Positions 38,733 to 47,705 are shown, counted from the first letter of the stretch. The stretch is DNA of 48,037 nt from Dehalococcoidia bacterium (GCA_016930155.1 JAFGHL010000092.1:1-48037), one strand, 5' to 3'. Notes: a model not told the origin generated them from the sequence alone. Made by a program: numbers and translations.

Positions 38733-39308
38733 ATGTCTAAAATTTTTAATGAAAGAGAAGATATGAGATTAGGCAAATTTGAATATCATGCAATGAACAA
38801 TCCGCTCCGAAGGTGGGTGCAGAAACATATCGAGTTCAAGATATTTAAAGACCAGTTAACGAAAGCCCGCATTGAACTGAATAGCAAAGCAATCATGGAT
38901 GGGGGATGCGGATCGGGATACGGCACCGAGCTTATTCTAAGTGAATTCCATCCATCACGCATTGTTGCTTTCGACTTTATGCCGGAGCAGATCAGCCTGG
39001 CAAAAAAGCGCGGCCTTAAAGTCGATTTTACCGTCGGGGACCTGACGATTATTGATGCAAATGATGAAACCTTTGATGCTGTCTTCATATTCGGCGTCCT
39101 TCATCATATTCCGCAATGGATAGAAGCGCTGATGCAAATATCGAGGGTACTTAAACCCGGTGGAATTCTTATGATAGAGGAACCCAGATACAGGTTCGAC
39201 TGGAGCGATTTCGAATCGGGTATTGAGCAGGCAAATTTGGAAATTGTCGACCTGAAAACATCATTGGCCGGCTACTTTCATTTCTATCTGTGCAGAAAAC
39301 CTGACTGA
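38733..39308 (+). CDS. Class I SAM-dependent methyltransferase
   Basis: IMDGGCGSGYGTELILSEFHPSRIVAFDFMPEQISLAK; FGVLHHIPQWIEALMQISRVLKPGGILMIEEP. Confidence 0.92.
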   Translation: MSKIFNEREDMRLGKFEYHAMNNPLRRWVQKHIEFKIFKDQLTKARIELNSKAIMDGGCGSGYGTELILSEFHPSRIVAFDFMPEQISLAKKRGLKVDFTVGDLTIIDANDETFDAVFIFGVLHHIPQWIEALMQISRVLKPGGILMIEEPRYRFDWSDFESGIEQANLEIVDLKTSLAGYFHFYLCRKPD

Positions 39309-39370
39309 AACCTTTGCTTTGCGGATTATCCAAATTCACAAATGCTCTTTGATCCCCCCGGTTTGATCAC

Positions 39371-39420
39371 TTGACAACACCCTTAACCTTATCTATAATA
39401 TATCAAGATATATCTTGATA
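39371..39420 (+). promoter_or_regulatory. Sigma-70-type promoter plus perfect palindromic operator for padR
   Basis: TTGACA (39371-39376), 17-bp spacer, TATAAT (39394-39399), followed by 20-bp perfect palindrome TATCAAGATATATCTTGATA (39401-39420). Confidence 0.8.
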
Positions 39421-39457
39421 ATACTAATTATATCGAAACGAGCAAGAGGAGACAGAA

Positions 39458-39970
39458 ATGTTCAGAGGCCATTTCTACGGACGTGAGCGGTTTTTCCGTG
39501 GCTTCGGTCATGAAAGCCCTTTCAGCAAGGGGGATCTTAAATATGTGGTGCTTGACCTGTTGAAAGACAAGCCCAGGTACGGGTATGAAGTTATACGCGC
39601 GCTTGAGCAGCGCTCGCATGGCTTTTATACGCCGAGCCCCGGTGTAGTCTACCCGACATTACAAATGCTCGAGGAGATGGGCTATGCCGGCGCCGCGGAG
39701 CGAGACGGAAAGAAAATTTACACCATTACCGAGGAAGGCCGTAAATTTTTAACGGAGCAAAAAGACCTCACCGATGAAGTCAAGCGCCATATGAATCATC
39801 ACTGGAATCCCGAGAACATAGCTGCTTTAACTTTAATGATGCGTGAATTCGGTGAACTGGCGAGGGTTGTGCACTACCAGGCGCGCCGTATAGCTCCCGA
39901 TAAAATGCAGCGTATACGTGAGGTGGTCTCCCGCGCTGCGGTGGAGATCAAATCAATCCTGGAAGAATAA
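39458..39970 (+). CDS. PadR family transcriptional regulator
   Basis: LKYVVLDLLKDKPRYGYEVIRALEQRSHGFYTPSPGVVYPTLQMLEEMGY. Confidence 0.95.
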   Translation: MFRGHFYGRERFFRGFGHESPFSKGDLKYVVLDLLKDKPRYGYEVIRALEQRSHGFYTPSPGVVYPTLQMLEEMGYAGAAERDGKKIYTITEEGRKFLTEQKDLTDEVKRHMNHHWNPENIAALTLMMREFGELARVVHYQARRIAPDKMQRIREVVSRAAVEIKSILEE

Positions 39971-39985
39971 AGTGTGTGGAGGCAT

Positions 39986-40183
39986 ATGACCGTGTCAAGG
40001 AAAAATGAAATCCACGTAGAATTGGATGAGATAACTCACGATTACTATGCTGTCTGGGAGCCTATAGCCATGGGCGCAGGTAAAACGATTAAGGAGGCGC
40101 TGGATGACCTGAGGCAGGCAGCGCATTTCGGTATAGATATATGCATCAATTTAAAGTTGAAAGATATCGACCTTTCACTGTAA
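39986..40183 (+). CDS. HicB-like small protein
   Basis: EIHVELDEITHDYYAVWEPIAMGAGKTIKEALDDLRQAAHFGIDI; GGAGG SD before ATG 39986. Confidence 0.6.
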   Translation: MTVSRKNEIHVELDEITHDYYAVWEPIAMGAGKTIKEALDDLRQAAHFGIDICINLKLKDIDLSL

Positions 40184-40199
40184 AGCAGACCGCCATAAG

Positions 40200-40676
40200 T
40201 TATTCAGATGCTGCCGGGCTTATGCGCCAGGGTCCGCCGAAAAAATGGGGCTCGTTACTTACGCCACCCAGTTCTTTTTGTATACGCTCGGATTCATTGT
40301 AGGTAGTTTCCCGATAAATGCCACTAAACTCATCCCTCCTGGGCAAGTCCCTTGTAGCGTAATAGGGCGCGAGACACACAAACAGAAAAATGATTGCCAC
40401 GAGAGATAAGAGCAGCAGCGATCCCCTTTTAAAGTACTTATTAGTCAACGATTTTATCCAGCCCCAGTACAGTACGAGATGAAGGACTATCACGATGATA
40501 AATAAAAGGGATGCTCCCCAATGTAATGTGCCCCATGTATAGCGTGTGAGGCCCAAAACAGTAGTACCTGTCAATTCGGCTGGGAAACGATGAAGAATTA
40601 TGCCGGTAAACACCTGGCTCAATAACACTATAAGTATGAGTATATCCGCAATGTAGTTGGTCAATGCCCGTTTCAC
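40200..40676 (-). CDS. DUF4405-like cytochrome b-type membrane protein
   Basis: Four hydrophobic segments with LLSQVFTGIILHRFP and RYTWGTLHWGASLLFIIVIVLHLVLYWGWI (paired His). Confidence 0.7.
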   Translation of the reverse strand: MKRALTNYIADILILIVLLSQVFTGIILHRFPAELTGTTVLGLTRYTWGTLHWGASLLFIIVIVLHLVLYWGWIKSLTNKYFKRGSLLLLSLVAIIFLFVCLAPYYATRDLPRRDEFSGIYRETTYNESERIQKELGGVSNEPHFFGGPWRISPAASE

Positions 40677-40722
40677 AATTCTTCGCCTCCCGACTTATTT
40701 TTATAAATAGTCATGCTTAACC

Positions 40723-41298
40723 TCAGGTATTATGCTTGTTAACAAATATGAAAATCCGGCCTTTTCTCTCATTGCTGACGAATCCGGCTCTTTCAACATC
40801 TTCAATTAAGCCGGCGGCGGAGCCTGTTGTTTTTTCAAAAGACAGCAGCCCTCCCGGTTTAAGGATACGGTGCATTTCAGATAGCACTCGACTGAGGCCT
40901 CCGGAAATGTAGCGGAGACCGAAAACAAAGCATAGGTCAATGCTGCTATCCGGTAATCCGCTGGACGCAGCATTTATCAGCATCGGTTTAACATTCCGTA
41001 TTCCCTGGCTGCGAATCTTTTGCTCTACTCTTGCAATGGCCAGCGGGTTAACATCCGTTGCGTAGACAATGCCCGCATCTCCCACTATTTTCGCGGCCGG
41101 AATTGTGAAGAAGCCCGGTCCACACCCAACTTCCATCACTTTCTGTCCCTGGATCAATCCTGCAGCTTCCAGCAGCCTGTAGGGATCTTTAAGACGCGGC
41201 AGCAAGGGATTGTCGTGCATCAGGCTTATCATCCAGAAAGACAAGCGAGATGTATGCAGATCATTGAAATGATTTTTTCCCTTAAATTTTGTGCTCAT
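40723..41298 (-). CDS. Class I SAM-dependent methyltransferase
   Basis: VMEVGCGPGFFTIPAAKIVGDAGIVYATDVNPLAIARVEQKIRSQGIRNVKPM; similar to 47154-47705. Confidence 0.92.
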   Translation of the reverse strand: MSTKFKGKNHFNDLHTSRLSFWMISLMHDNPLLPRLKDPYRLLEAAGLIQGQKVMEVGCGPGFFTIPAAKIVGDAGIVYATDVNPLAIARVEQKIRSQGIRNVKPMLINAASSGLPDSSIDLCFVFGLRYISGGLSRVLSEMHRILKPGGLLSFEKTTGSAAGLIEDVERAGFVSNERKGRIFIFVNKHNT

Positions 41299-41366
41299 AA
41301 TTAATCCTTCCTTTAACCGATCGATTTGCCATGATTATTTCCATCCAGCCGGTAAGTGTGCCCGGC

Positions 41367-42917
41367 TTACGCGTCAGCTTTTTCCTGTTTTAGATCGCGT
41401 ACAGGCATGAACCTGAGCGTCATCACAGCGCCGGCCAGGCCAAGGGCACATATCATCAGTAATACTACCCGCCAGCCATCCATGTAACTCTGTCCCGCCA
41501 GTAATGCTATATCTCCCTGGATGTTCTCAGGAAGCGTACCTGCAATTTTCACTGCGGCTCCCACCGACTCCACGGCAATCCCGTAAATTCGATCCGGGAC
41601 AGACGAAAAAGCAGCAAGCGCCGCCGCCATCTGCAACTTATATACGCTGCTGAGCGCCGAGCCTATTGCAGCAACGCCCAGCGCCCCTCCAATTTGTAAT
41701 GAGACATTGCCAATAGCCGAACCGACACCCGCGCGGCCTGCCGGCACTGCACCCAGCACGGCATTCAGAGAAGGTGTCATGATGTTACCTAAAAAGAAAC
41801 TCAGGGCGAATATCAGCACACCGATCTGCCAGTAAGCAGTATCTATCTGCCAGAATGAGATAACAAAGGCCACGGCTGCCATGCCCAGGAAACCGGATGC
41901 TACGACATACTTTGTACCCCGGAGTCTGACAAAGCGGTTGCTCAGCACCGAGCCTGAAGCGTAGCCTAAAGCAATCGGCAGAAACCGTATACCTGTCTCC
42001 AACGGGGAATAGTTTTTAACAAATTGCATATACATCGTGAGTACGAAAAGCACCCCGAACATAGTGACAGCCATCAAGCCAATGCTACCGGCTCCCATGG
42101 ACAGGCTCGGGTTACGGAAAAGCCCGATATCCAGCATGGGTGCAACAGCCTTCTTTTCCCATTGGACAAACAGGTATCCAAGAATTATGGCGCCTGCCAG
42201 ACAGACCATCACTACCGGATTTGCCCAGCCCCAGTCGCTACCCTTGATTAGTCCGAAAACCAGTACAAACAATGTTAGGGCGGACAATAAGGTACCCGGG
42301 ATATCGAGCCTGCGGGGCATGGGATCGCAGCTATTGGGCACAAGGAACCATCCGGCAATCAGCGCCGTAGCCACAATCGGCACATTAATGAAGAAGACAG
42401 CATTCCAATCAAACTGCTCGATCAGCATTCCACCCAGGAGCGGACCCAGGGCCACTCCTACGCCATTCATGGCGCCCCATATTCCAATAGCCTTGCTACG
42501 CTCTTCTTCCGGGAATATGTTCGTAATTATCGCCAGAGTTGCCGGCATTATCATAGCAGCGCCTGCGCCCATGAAGACACGCGCCAGTATCAGTTGCCAG
42601 GCTGAGACGGAAAACACAGCAGCCAGGCTGGCTATCCCGAACACAGTCATACCGGCGCGCAGCATTGTTGCCCGCCCTATGCGGTCGCTGAGCGTACCCA
42701 TCGTAAGCAGTAACATGGCAAATGAAAGAATGTAGGCATCTACGATCCACTGAAGCTCCGACACGGTGGCGCCAAATTCACGCTGTATGGTCGGCAGCGC
42801 CACGTTAAGTATGGTGTGGTCAATAACAACGATCAGGATCGCCAGCGCCAGCACGGAGAAAGCCCACCATCGGCGACCGTAGATCCGTTCCTCATCCAAT
42901 GCCCGATTTATAATCAT
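41367..42917 (-). CDS. MFS exporter, DHA2/EmrB-QacA (14-TM) family
   Basis: IVVIDHTILNVALPTIQREFGATVSELQWIVDAYILSFAMLLLTMGTLSDRIGR. Confidence 0.95.
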   Translation of the reverse strand: MIINRALDEERIYGRRWWAFSVLALAILIVVIDHTILNVALPTIQREFGATVSELQWIVDAYILSFAMLLLTMGTLSDRIGRATMLRAGMTVFGIASLAAVFSVSAWQLILARVFMGAGAAMIMPATLAIITNIFPEEERSKAIGIWGAMNGVGVALGPLLGGMLIEQFDWNAVFFINVPIVATALIAGWFLVPNSCDPMPRRLDIPGTLLSALTLFVLVFGLIKGSDWGWANPVVMVCLAGAIILGYLFVQWEKKAVAPMLDIGLFRNPSLSMGAGSIGLMAVTMFGVLFVLTMYMQFVKNYSPLETGIRFLPIALGYASGSVLSNRFVRLRGTKYVVASGFLGMAAVAFVISFWQIDTAYWQIGVLIFALSFFLGNIMTPSLNAVLGAVPAGRAGVGSAIGNVSLQIGGALGVAAIGSALSSVYKLQMAAALAAFSSVPDRIYGIAVESVGAAVKIAGTLPENIQGDIALLAGQSYMDGWRVVLLMICALGLAGAVMTLRFMPVRDLKQEKADA

Positions 42918-42938
42918 TATACTGATACCTCCCTAATT

Positions 42939-42956
42939 TTAGTAATTACTTACTAA
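42939..42956. promoter_or_regulatory. Candidate TetR operator, MFS promoter-proximal
   Basis: TTAGTAATTACTTACTAA, identical to 34900-34917. Confidence 0.7.
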
Positions 42957-42970
42957 GTTTTTCTGCTCTT

Positions 42971-43005
42971 AAAAAAGGCGCGCGGGCCGCTAATCCCGGC
43001 GCGCC
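42971..43005 (-). terminator. Intrinsic terminator-like hairpin in MFS 5' leader
   Basis: On minus strand GGCGCGCCGGG-ATTAGCGG-CCCGCGCGCC followed by TTTTTT. Confidence 0.6.
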
Positions 43006-43028
43006 CAGATATTCACTCACCATCATTA

Positions 43029-43046
43029 TTACTAAGTACTTACTAA
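43029..43046. promoter_or_regulatory. Second candidate TetR operator upstream of MFS exporter
   Basis: TTACTAAGTACTTACTAA, 16/18 identical to the other sites. Confidence 0.6.
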
Positions 43047-43315
43047 TAATATATCACCTTGATTTTCTTTTGTCAAGACCCCCCCAGCCCACACGGGGAA
43101 AAGTATACATCTCCATCTGCTCTGTGGCGGGTCATTGGTGACAGTTCCCGAACTTTTCTTTGCGAAGAGGTAGTTGATTCCTGGCATACAGCAGTTACTT
43201 TTGGATTATTCGAGTATCACAAAATGACTTGATCGTGTCCTTTACTTTTGTTTATCCTAATATTACAATAAGTTTATTAGTGAATACTTATAGTATTTTG
43301 CATGGAGTAGCTAAA

Positions 43316-43645
43316 GTGAGCAGTATTGAGGATCAGGCAAATCTATTTGGTATCTTGGCCGACCCCACACGACTCAAGTTGCTAAGGCTACTCTCTCAGC
43401 AGCAAGCGTCAAGGGCACTTTGTGTCAATGCCCTGGCCTCCCAATTGGGTGTTTCGCAATCAGCCATCTCGCAGCATCTCAGAGTGCTAAAATCGGCTGA
43501 CCTGGTCAAAGGGGAAAGGCGCGGCTATCGTATTCATTATTTCCTGAACAAGGCAGCGTTAGTTCAGGCTCAGAAACAAATATCTGGAGTTCTCCCTTTT
43601 AGAGATAGGGAAATTGACGGAAAGGGCGCAGGTGGAGCGAGATAA
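43316..43645 (+). CDS. ArsR-family HTH regulator
   Basis: LFGILADPTRLKLLRLLSQQQASRALCVNALASQLGVSQSAISQHLRVLKSADLVKGERRGYRIHYFL; ORF open from 43229, GTG 43316 more plausible. Confidence 0.9.
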   Translation: MSSIEDQANLFGILADPTRLKLLRLLSQQQASRALCVNALASQLGVSQSAISQHLRVLKSADLVKGERRGYRIHYFLNKAALVQAQKQISGVLPFRDREIDGKGAGGAR

Positions 43646-44624
43646 CTTACCGGCTATTGTGGTTACAAACCTCACCAAGCGATTTGGTGAAGTCTTTGCA
43701 GTAAACGACATCAGTTTTCGGGTTAACAAGGGCGAGCTATTCGGCTTTCTCGGACCCAACGGCGCCGGTAAAACGACCACCATTAATATGCTTACCGGCT
43801 TATCCAGATCGGATGCAGGTAAGATTACTATTGGCGGGATAGACTGTACTCGCAATCCCAAAGCGGCTCAACACCTGACAGGTATTGTTCCCGACGAAAG
43901 CAACCTCTATCCTGAGCTGACTGGATTCGAAAACCTTGATTTCTGCGCAGCGCTCTACGGCATACGAAAAAACGAACGTGAGGCATGGTCACGAGAGCTA
44001 TTAGATACATTCGGCCTGGCCGATGCCGCCAAGCGCAAATTTGCCAATTATTCCAAGGGGATGAAACGTAAGCTCACTTTTGCTGCCGGCATAATCCACC
44101 GACCGCCCATACTGTTTCTCGACGAACCGACTACGGGAATTGATGTAGCCAGCGCTCGTCAGGTGCGGCAGATAATTGCCGATCTCCACAATAAAGGAAC
44201 GACGATCTTTCTCACCACACACTACATCGAGGAGGCTGAACGGCTCTGTGAACGGATTGCATTCATTGTAAATGGTAGAATCGTCCAGACTGACCGCACT
44301 GCAAACCTTTTGCAGCCTTTGATGGGGAAACACGTGATTATTTTCTCTGTTTCCGATTTGGAAAACCGCCTGATCAAAGAAATGGCCTCAGATTTTCCTC
44401 AATATCAATTCCAATCAGTCGCATCCAACCAGATAAGTATCGAATCAATCGAACCAGTCAACATCGGTCCGTTAGTGCGCTTTTTAGAAGAACGCAAGAT
44501 CCAAGTTACCGAAGCCCGCAGACACGCTCCCTCTCTTGAAGATGTTTTCGTCCAGGTTACCGGCATCGAAGCGGGACTAATGCGCAAGGAGAAGGAAAAA
44601 GCTGGAGGCGGGGGGAATCAGTGA
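43614..44624 (+). CDS. ABC transporter ATP-binding protein
   Basis: GFLGPNGAGKTTTINMLTGL, NYSKGMKRKLTFAAGIIHRPPILFLDEPTTGID; start TTG 43614 or GTG 43632. Confidence 0.95.
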   Translation: MTERAQVERDNLPAIVVTNLTKRFGEVFAVNDISFRVNKGELFGFLGPNGAGKTTTINMLTGLSRSDAGKITIGGIDCTRNPKAAQHLTGIVPDESNLYPELTGFENLDFCAALYGIRKNEREAWSRELLDTFGLADAAKRKFANYSKGMKRKLTFAAGIIHRPPILFLDEPTTGIDVASARQVRQIIADLHNKGTTIFLTTHYIEEAERLCERIAFIVNGRIVQTDRTANLLQPLMGKHVIIFSVSDLENRLIKEMASDFPQYQFQSVASNQISIESIEPVNIGPLVRFLEERKIQVTEARRHAPSLEDVFVQVTGIEAGLMRKEKEKAGGGGNQ

Positions 44625-45358
44625 AACGCTGGATCGCTTTCTCGAACATCTTTATCAAGGATATGCGGACTTATTACCTTAAGCCCCCCAACATCAGCTG
44701 GGGCATTATATTCCCACTGGCCTGGACGGGAATGTTTTTTATCAGGTCAGGGAGCGGATTGGAAAGCGTACTGGAACTCCTGCCGGGCGTAGTGACTATC
44801 GCCATACTGTTCGGCACTACTTCGTTGTTGTCAGTGACCATTACCTTCGAGAGACGAAGTCGGTCGTTTGAAAGGTTGCTTCTCGCACCTATCTCTCTTG
44901 AATTACTTATGCTGGCCAAGACCTCCGGAGCTATCCTCTTCGGTATCGTCAATGCGTTTGTCCCTATAGCAATCGCTGCATTTCTGGCAGATCTGTCGGG
45001 AATCGCCTGGTCTTCGGTTGTACCTGCCATAATCCTCATTAGTATCGTATCGACCTTCCTCGGGCTTTTTATATCGGTCTCTGTAAGCGAGGTATTTGAA
45101 GCGCAGACCTTTTCAAACTTCTTCCGATTCCCGATGATATTCCTGTGCGGACTATTCTTCCCGATATTATCGCTGCCCGTATTCATTCGCCCTCTTTCTT
45201 ATGTATTGCCTGTGATGTACGGTGTTGATATTCTCCATGGGGCGGTTAACAGCGAACACATCATGTCTTTCACCCTTGATTTCCTTATACTCTGTACATT
45301 CTGTGTTGTTCTATTTGTATTGAGCCTGTTTAATATAAAGCGGAAGTGGATTACTTGA
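44621..45358 (+). CDS. ABC-2 type transporter permease
   Basis: Six hydrophobic segments; ATGA-type overlap with the ATPase gene; FFRFPMIFLCGLFFPILSLPVFIRPLSYVLPVMYGVDILH. Confidence 0.9.
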   Translation: MKRWIAFSNIFIKDMRTYYLKPPNISWGIIFPLAWTGMFFIRSGSGLESVLELLPGVVTIAILFGTTSLLSVTITFERRSRSFERLLLAPISLELLMLAKTSGAILFGIVNAFVPIAIAAFLADLSGIAWSSVVPAIILISIVSTFLGLFISVSVSEVFEAQTFSNFFRFPMIFLCGLFFPILSLPVFIRPLSYVLPVMYGVDILHGAVNSEHIMSFTLDFLILCTFCVVLFVLSLFNIKRKWIT

Positions 45359-45456
45359 CCGCGGGCGCAGCATGAGCTCTCAGATAAATCCGGCTTCCGG
45401 CTATTTTGGTTACACCGCGAAATTTGGACCTTGAATCCACCTTTTTGGAAGGCTTT

Positions 45457-45518
45457 TACTCGGAAGAACCTGCCTCCGAGTAGCCCGGAATACAAGGATG
45501 CGAAACATCCTTGTCCGG
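45457..45518. repeat. Two adjacent strong inverted repeats (structured intergenic element)
   Basis: TACTCGGA-N10-TCCGAGTA and CCGG-AAT-ACAAGGATG-CGAAA-CATCCTTGT-CCGG. Confidence 0.7.
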
Positions 45519-45568
45519 AGAGTGTCTGAGGACGATGTGCTAATGGGATACCCGGGTGCTCATATATC

Positions 45569-45865
45569 CTATATACCGTCAAACCATCCGTAGTAATATT
45601 TTCGCAGGTACTCTTCATGAGCATATGTTACGGCGACGTCCTCCTCTCTAAAAGAATACCTGTAATCATTACAGTAACCCATTAGCAACTTATACGCCCA
45701 ATTCAGTTTCTTCATAATTTCAGTCTCATCAACACCACCACTATGCTTATCGGGATGATAACGGTGGGCAAGTCTTTTATAAGCACTTTCAATATCCTTT
45801 AGAGATGCTGTATCGCGCAGCCCCAGAAATTTTCGTGCCTCATCTATCTCATCAAAATTAGCCAT
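45569..45865 (-). CDS. Small J-domain protein
   Basis: EARKFLGLRDTASLKDIESAYKRLAHRYHPDKHSGGVDETEIMKKLNWAYKLL; HPD motif; ATG 45865 preferred. Confidence 0.88.
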   Translation of the reverse strand: MANFDEIDEARKFLGLRDTASLKDIESAYKRLAHRYHPDKHSGGVDETEIMKKLNWAYKLLMGYCNDYRYSFREEDVAVTYAHEEYLRKYYYGWFDGI

Positions 45866-45878
45866 AACCTCAATTATC

Positions 45879-46592
45879 CTACCTTGGCAGTGCCCCTCCG
45901 CTGCCTTTCTTCCCGGCCACAATTATCACAAACCCGGCGGAGGGCGAAAAGCCGTCCCGTGGTAATTCTACCTGTTCTACCTTGCCCGGATCTTGGAAAA
46001 GCGTCGAAATAACTGTCTCAACCAGGAAACCAGCTTGTTCCATCAATATCACCACTTCATCATAATTGTAAAAGTTAGCATACTTATAGAATCGATGGCC
46101 CTTTTTCTTCTTCTGCACGTAGAATTTACCCCAGGGGCTCTCTCTCAGTACCAGGCCCAATACTACCTTACCTTCGGGCGACAAAACACGGAGAGTTTCC
46201 TTCAAGACATTAAGGGGCGAGTGGAAAAAGCAGAAGGTCATGATAAAGAATGCGGTACCGAAGGATGCCGTATCAAATGGTTGCTGCTCTCCTTTACCTA
46301 AAAGTGCGGTGATTCCCCGCTTTCTGGCTATCTCAAGCAGTTTGATAGAAGGGTCCAGCCCTATCTCTATACCCAAAGCATAAGCGAAGCGGCCGCTACC
46401 TATCCCGATTTCAACCCAGGGTTTGGGCAGGGAAGCCAGAATTTTTTGGAAAGCTTGCACCTCGGTGGCGAATATGAGCTTGCCATCTACTTCATACCAC
46501 TCGTCGTAAACTGAAGACAGGGAGTCAAACAATGCTGCTCCGGCGCAGGGAGTTTCAGTTTTATTTGGAGATAGCTGTCTGTGTTTTTTCAT
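45879..46592 (-). CDS. Class I SAM-dependent methyltransferase
   Basis: WVEIGIGSGRFAYALGIEIGLDPSIKLLEIARKRG; VLKETLRVLSPEGKVVLGLV. Confidence 0.9.
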   Translation of the reverse strand: MKKHRQLSPNKTETPCAGAALFDSLSSVYDEWYEVDGKLIFATEVQAFQKILASLPKPWVEIGIGSGRFAYALGIEIGLDPSIKLLEIARKRGITALLGKGEQQPFDTASFGTAFFIMTFCFFHSPLNVLKETLRVLSPEGKVVLGLVLRESPWGKFYVQKKKKGHRFYKYANFYNYDEVVILMEQAGFLVETVISTLFQDPGKVEQVELPRDGFSPSAGFVIIVAGKKGSGGALPR

Positions 46593-46640
46593 ATTCTCCC
46601 TCCTTATCAGGATAGACCGATAGTATTTTATTTGGCAAGA

Positions 46641-46709
46641 TCAAAACCAGCCGGAAACAAATTCGCTCTTGCCGGTATTCATCCGGATGGTATGCTTCGT
46701 TGCAATCAT
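46641..46709 (-). pseudogene. ilvN: Truncated ilvN (acetolactate synthase small subunit) start relic
   Basis: MIATKHTIRMNTGKSEFVSGWF*; ATGA overlap with ilvB stop. Confidence 0.5.
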
Positions 46710-46936
46710 GCTTCTACCTCCTTTACCGGCATCTCCATAAGCTGGGCCAGGGACGCTCCCGGGGGTACCATTGGATAAACGTTTTCCTCGGGCTCTATCA
46801 CAAAATCTATGAGGAAAGGGCCCCGATATTTCATTGCCTTTTGAATGGAAGGAATCACTTCTTCTCTGTGCTCAACTCTCAGTGCCGGTATGCCAAATGA
46901 ATCAGCAAACTTAATAAGATGGTTGACTGATAATGC
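46706..46936 (-). pseudogene. ilvB: 5'-truncated ilvB (acetolactate synthase large subunit) C-terminal relic
   Basis: ALSVNHLIKFADSFGIPALRVEHREEVIPSIQKAMKYRGPFLIDFVIEPEENVYPMVPPGASLAQLMEMPVKEVEA*; in-frame TGA at 46937-46939 and no upstream catalytic domains. Confidence 0.8.
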
Positions 46937-47153
46937 TCAAAACGCATCCGCACAATCCAAGCAAATGCACCTAATATCTATACTACAGGTGAAAGCCTAT
47001 AATGGTAATAGTTTTATTGCCATAAATTGCGCAATGTTGGATCAACAATGATCTATTTGTTATTATTAGCATATGCGAATTTCACGCAATACGTCGCCTG
47101 AAAAGGTTAGCTAGCCAATAATACCGGCATTCAGGTACGAGAGGAATGGGGAT

Positions 47154-47705
47154 ATGAAAACCGAAGCAATTGCAAAGTCAGCAATTGGCAGTCTGATCAT
47201 CAAAGCATTGGGTGCTGCAATGGAGAGCCGGTTTCGCTATCGCTTTTTCAGCCCCATCAGTATTCTAAGAGGGACTGATAATCTGCGTGGGCATATCGTT
47301 TTGGAAATCGGATGCGGTACCGGATTTTTTACGATACCGGCAGCCCGGTTGATTGGCGATGGGGGCTCCCTGGTTGCTATTGATGTGCTGTCAGCTTCGG
47401 TTGAACTTGTCTCCAGAAAAATACAAGCTGCCAATTTGAAAAACGTCCGCGTGATTAAAGCCGATGCACTGGCTACGGGCCTGGATGCCGAAAGCTTTGA
47501 TACCGCGCTATTATTCGGCGTGATACCATCTCCAATGTTGCCTTTGTATCAGCTCGTACCTGAAATGCACCGCGTTCTCAAAGCAGAAGGGACCTTGGCT
47601 GTATGGCCCCCAATTCCTGGTTGGTTGCCAAAATCAATCCTTCGATCTGGTTTATTCTTGTATTCAAACAGACGAAACGGTGTATATAACTTCACGCGAA
47701 CCTGA
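47154..47705 (+). CDS. Class I SAM-dependent methyltransferase
   Basis: GHIVLEIGCGTGFFTIPAARLIGDGGSLVAIDVLSASVELVSRKIQAANLKNVRVIKADA; GAGAGGAATGGGGAT before ATG. Confidence 0.92.
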   Translation: MKTEAIAKSAIGSLIIKALGAAMESRFRYRFFSPISILRGTDNLRGHIVLEIGCGTGFFTIPAARLIGDGGSLVAIDVLSASVELVSRKIQAANLKNVRVIKADALATGLDAESFDTALLFGVIPSPMLPLYQLVPEMHRVLKAEGTLAVWPPIPGWLPKSILRSGLFLYSNRRNGVYNFTRT

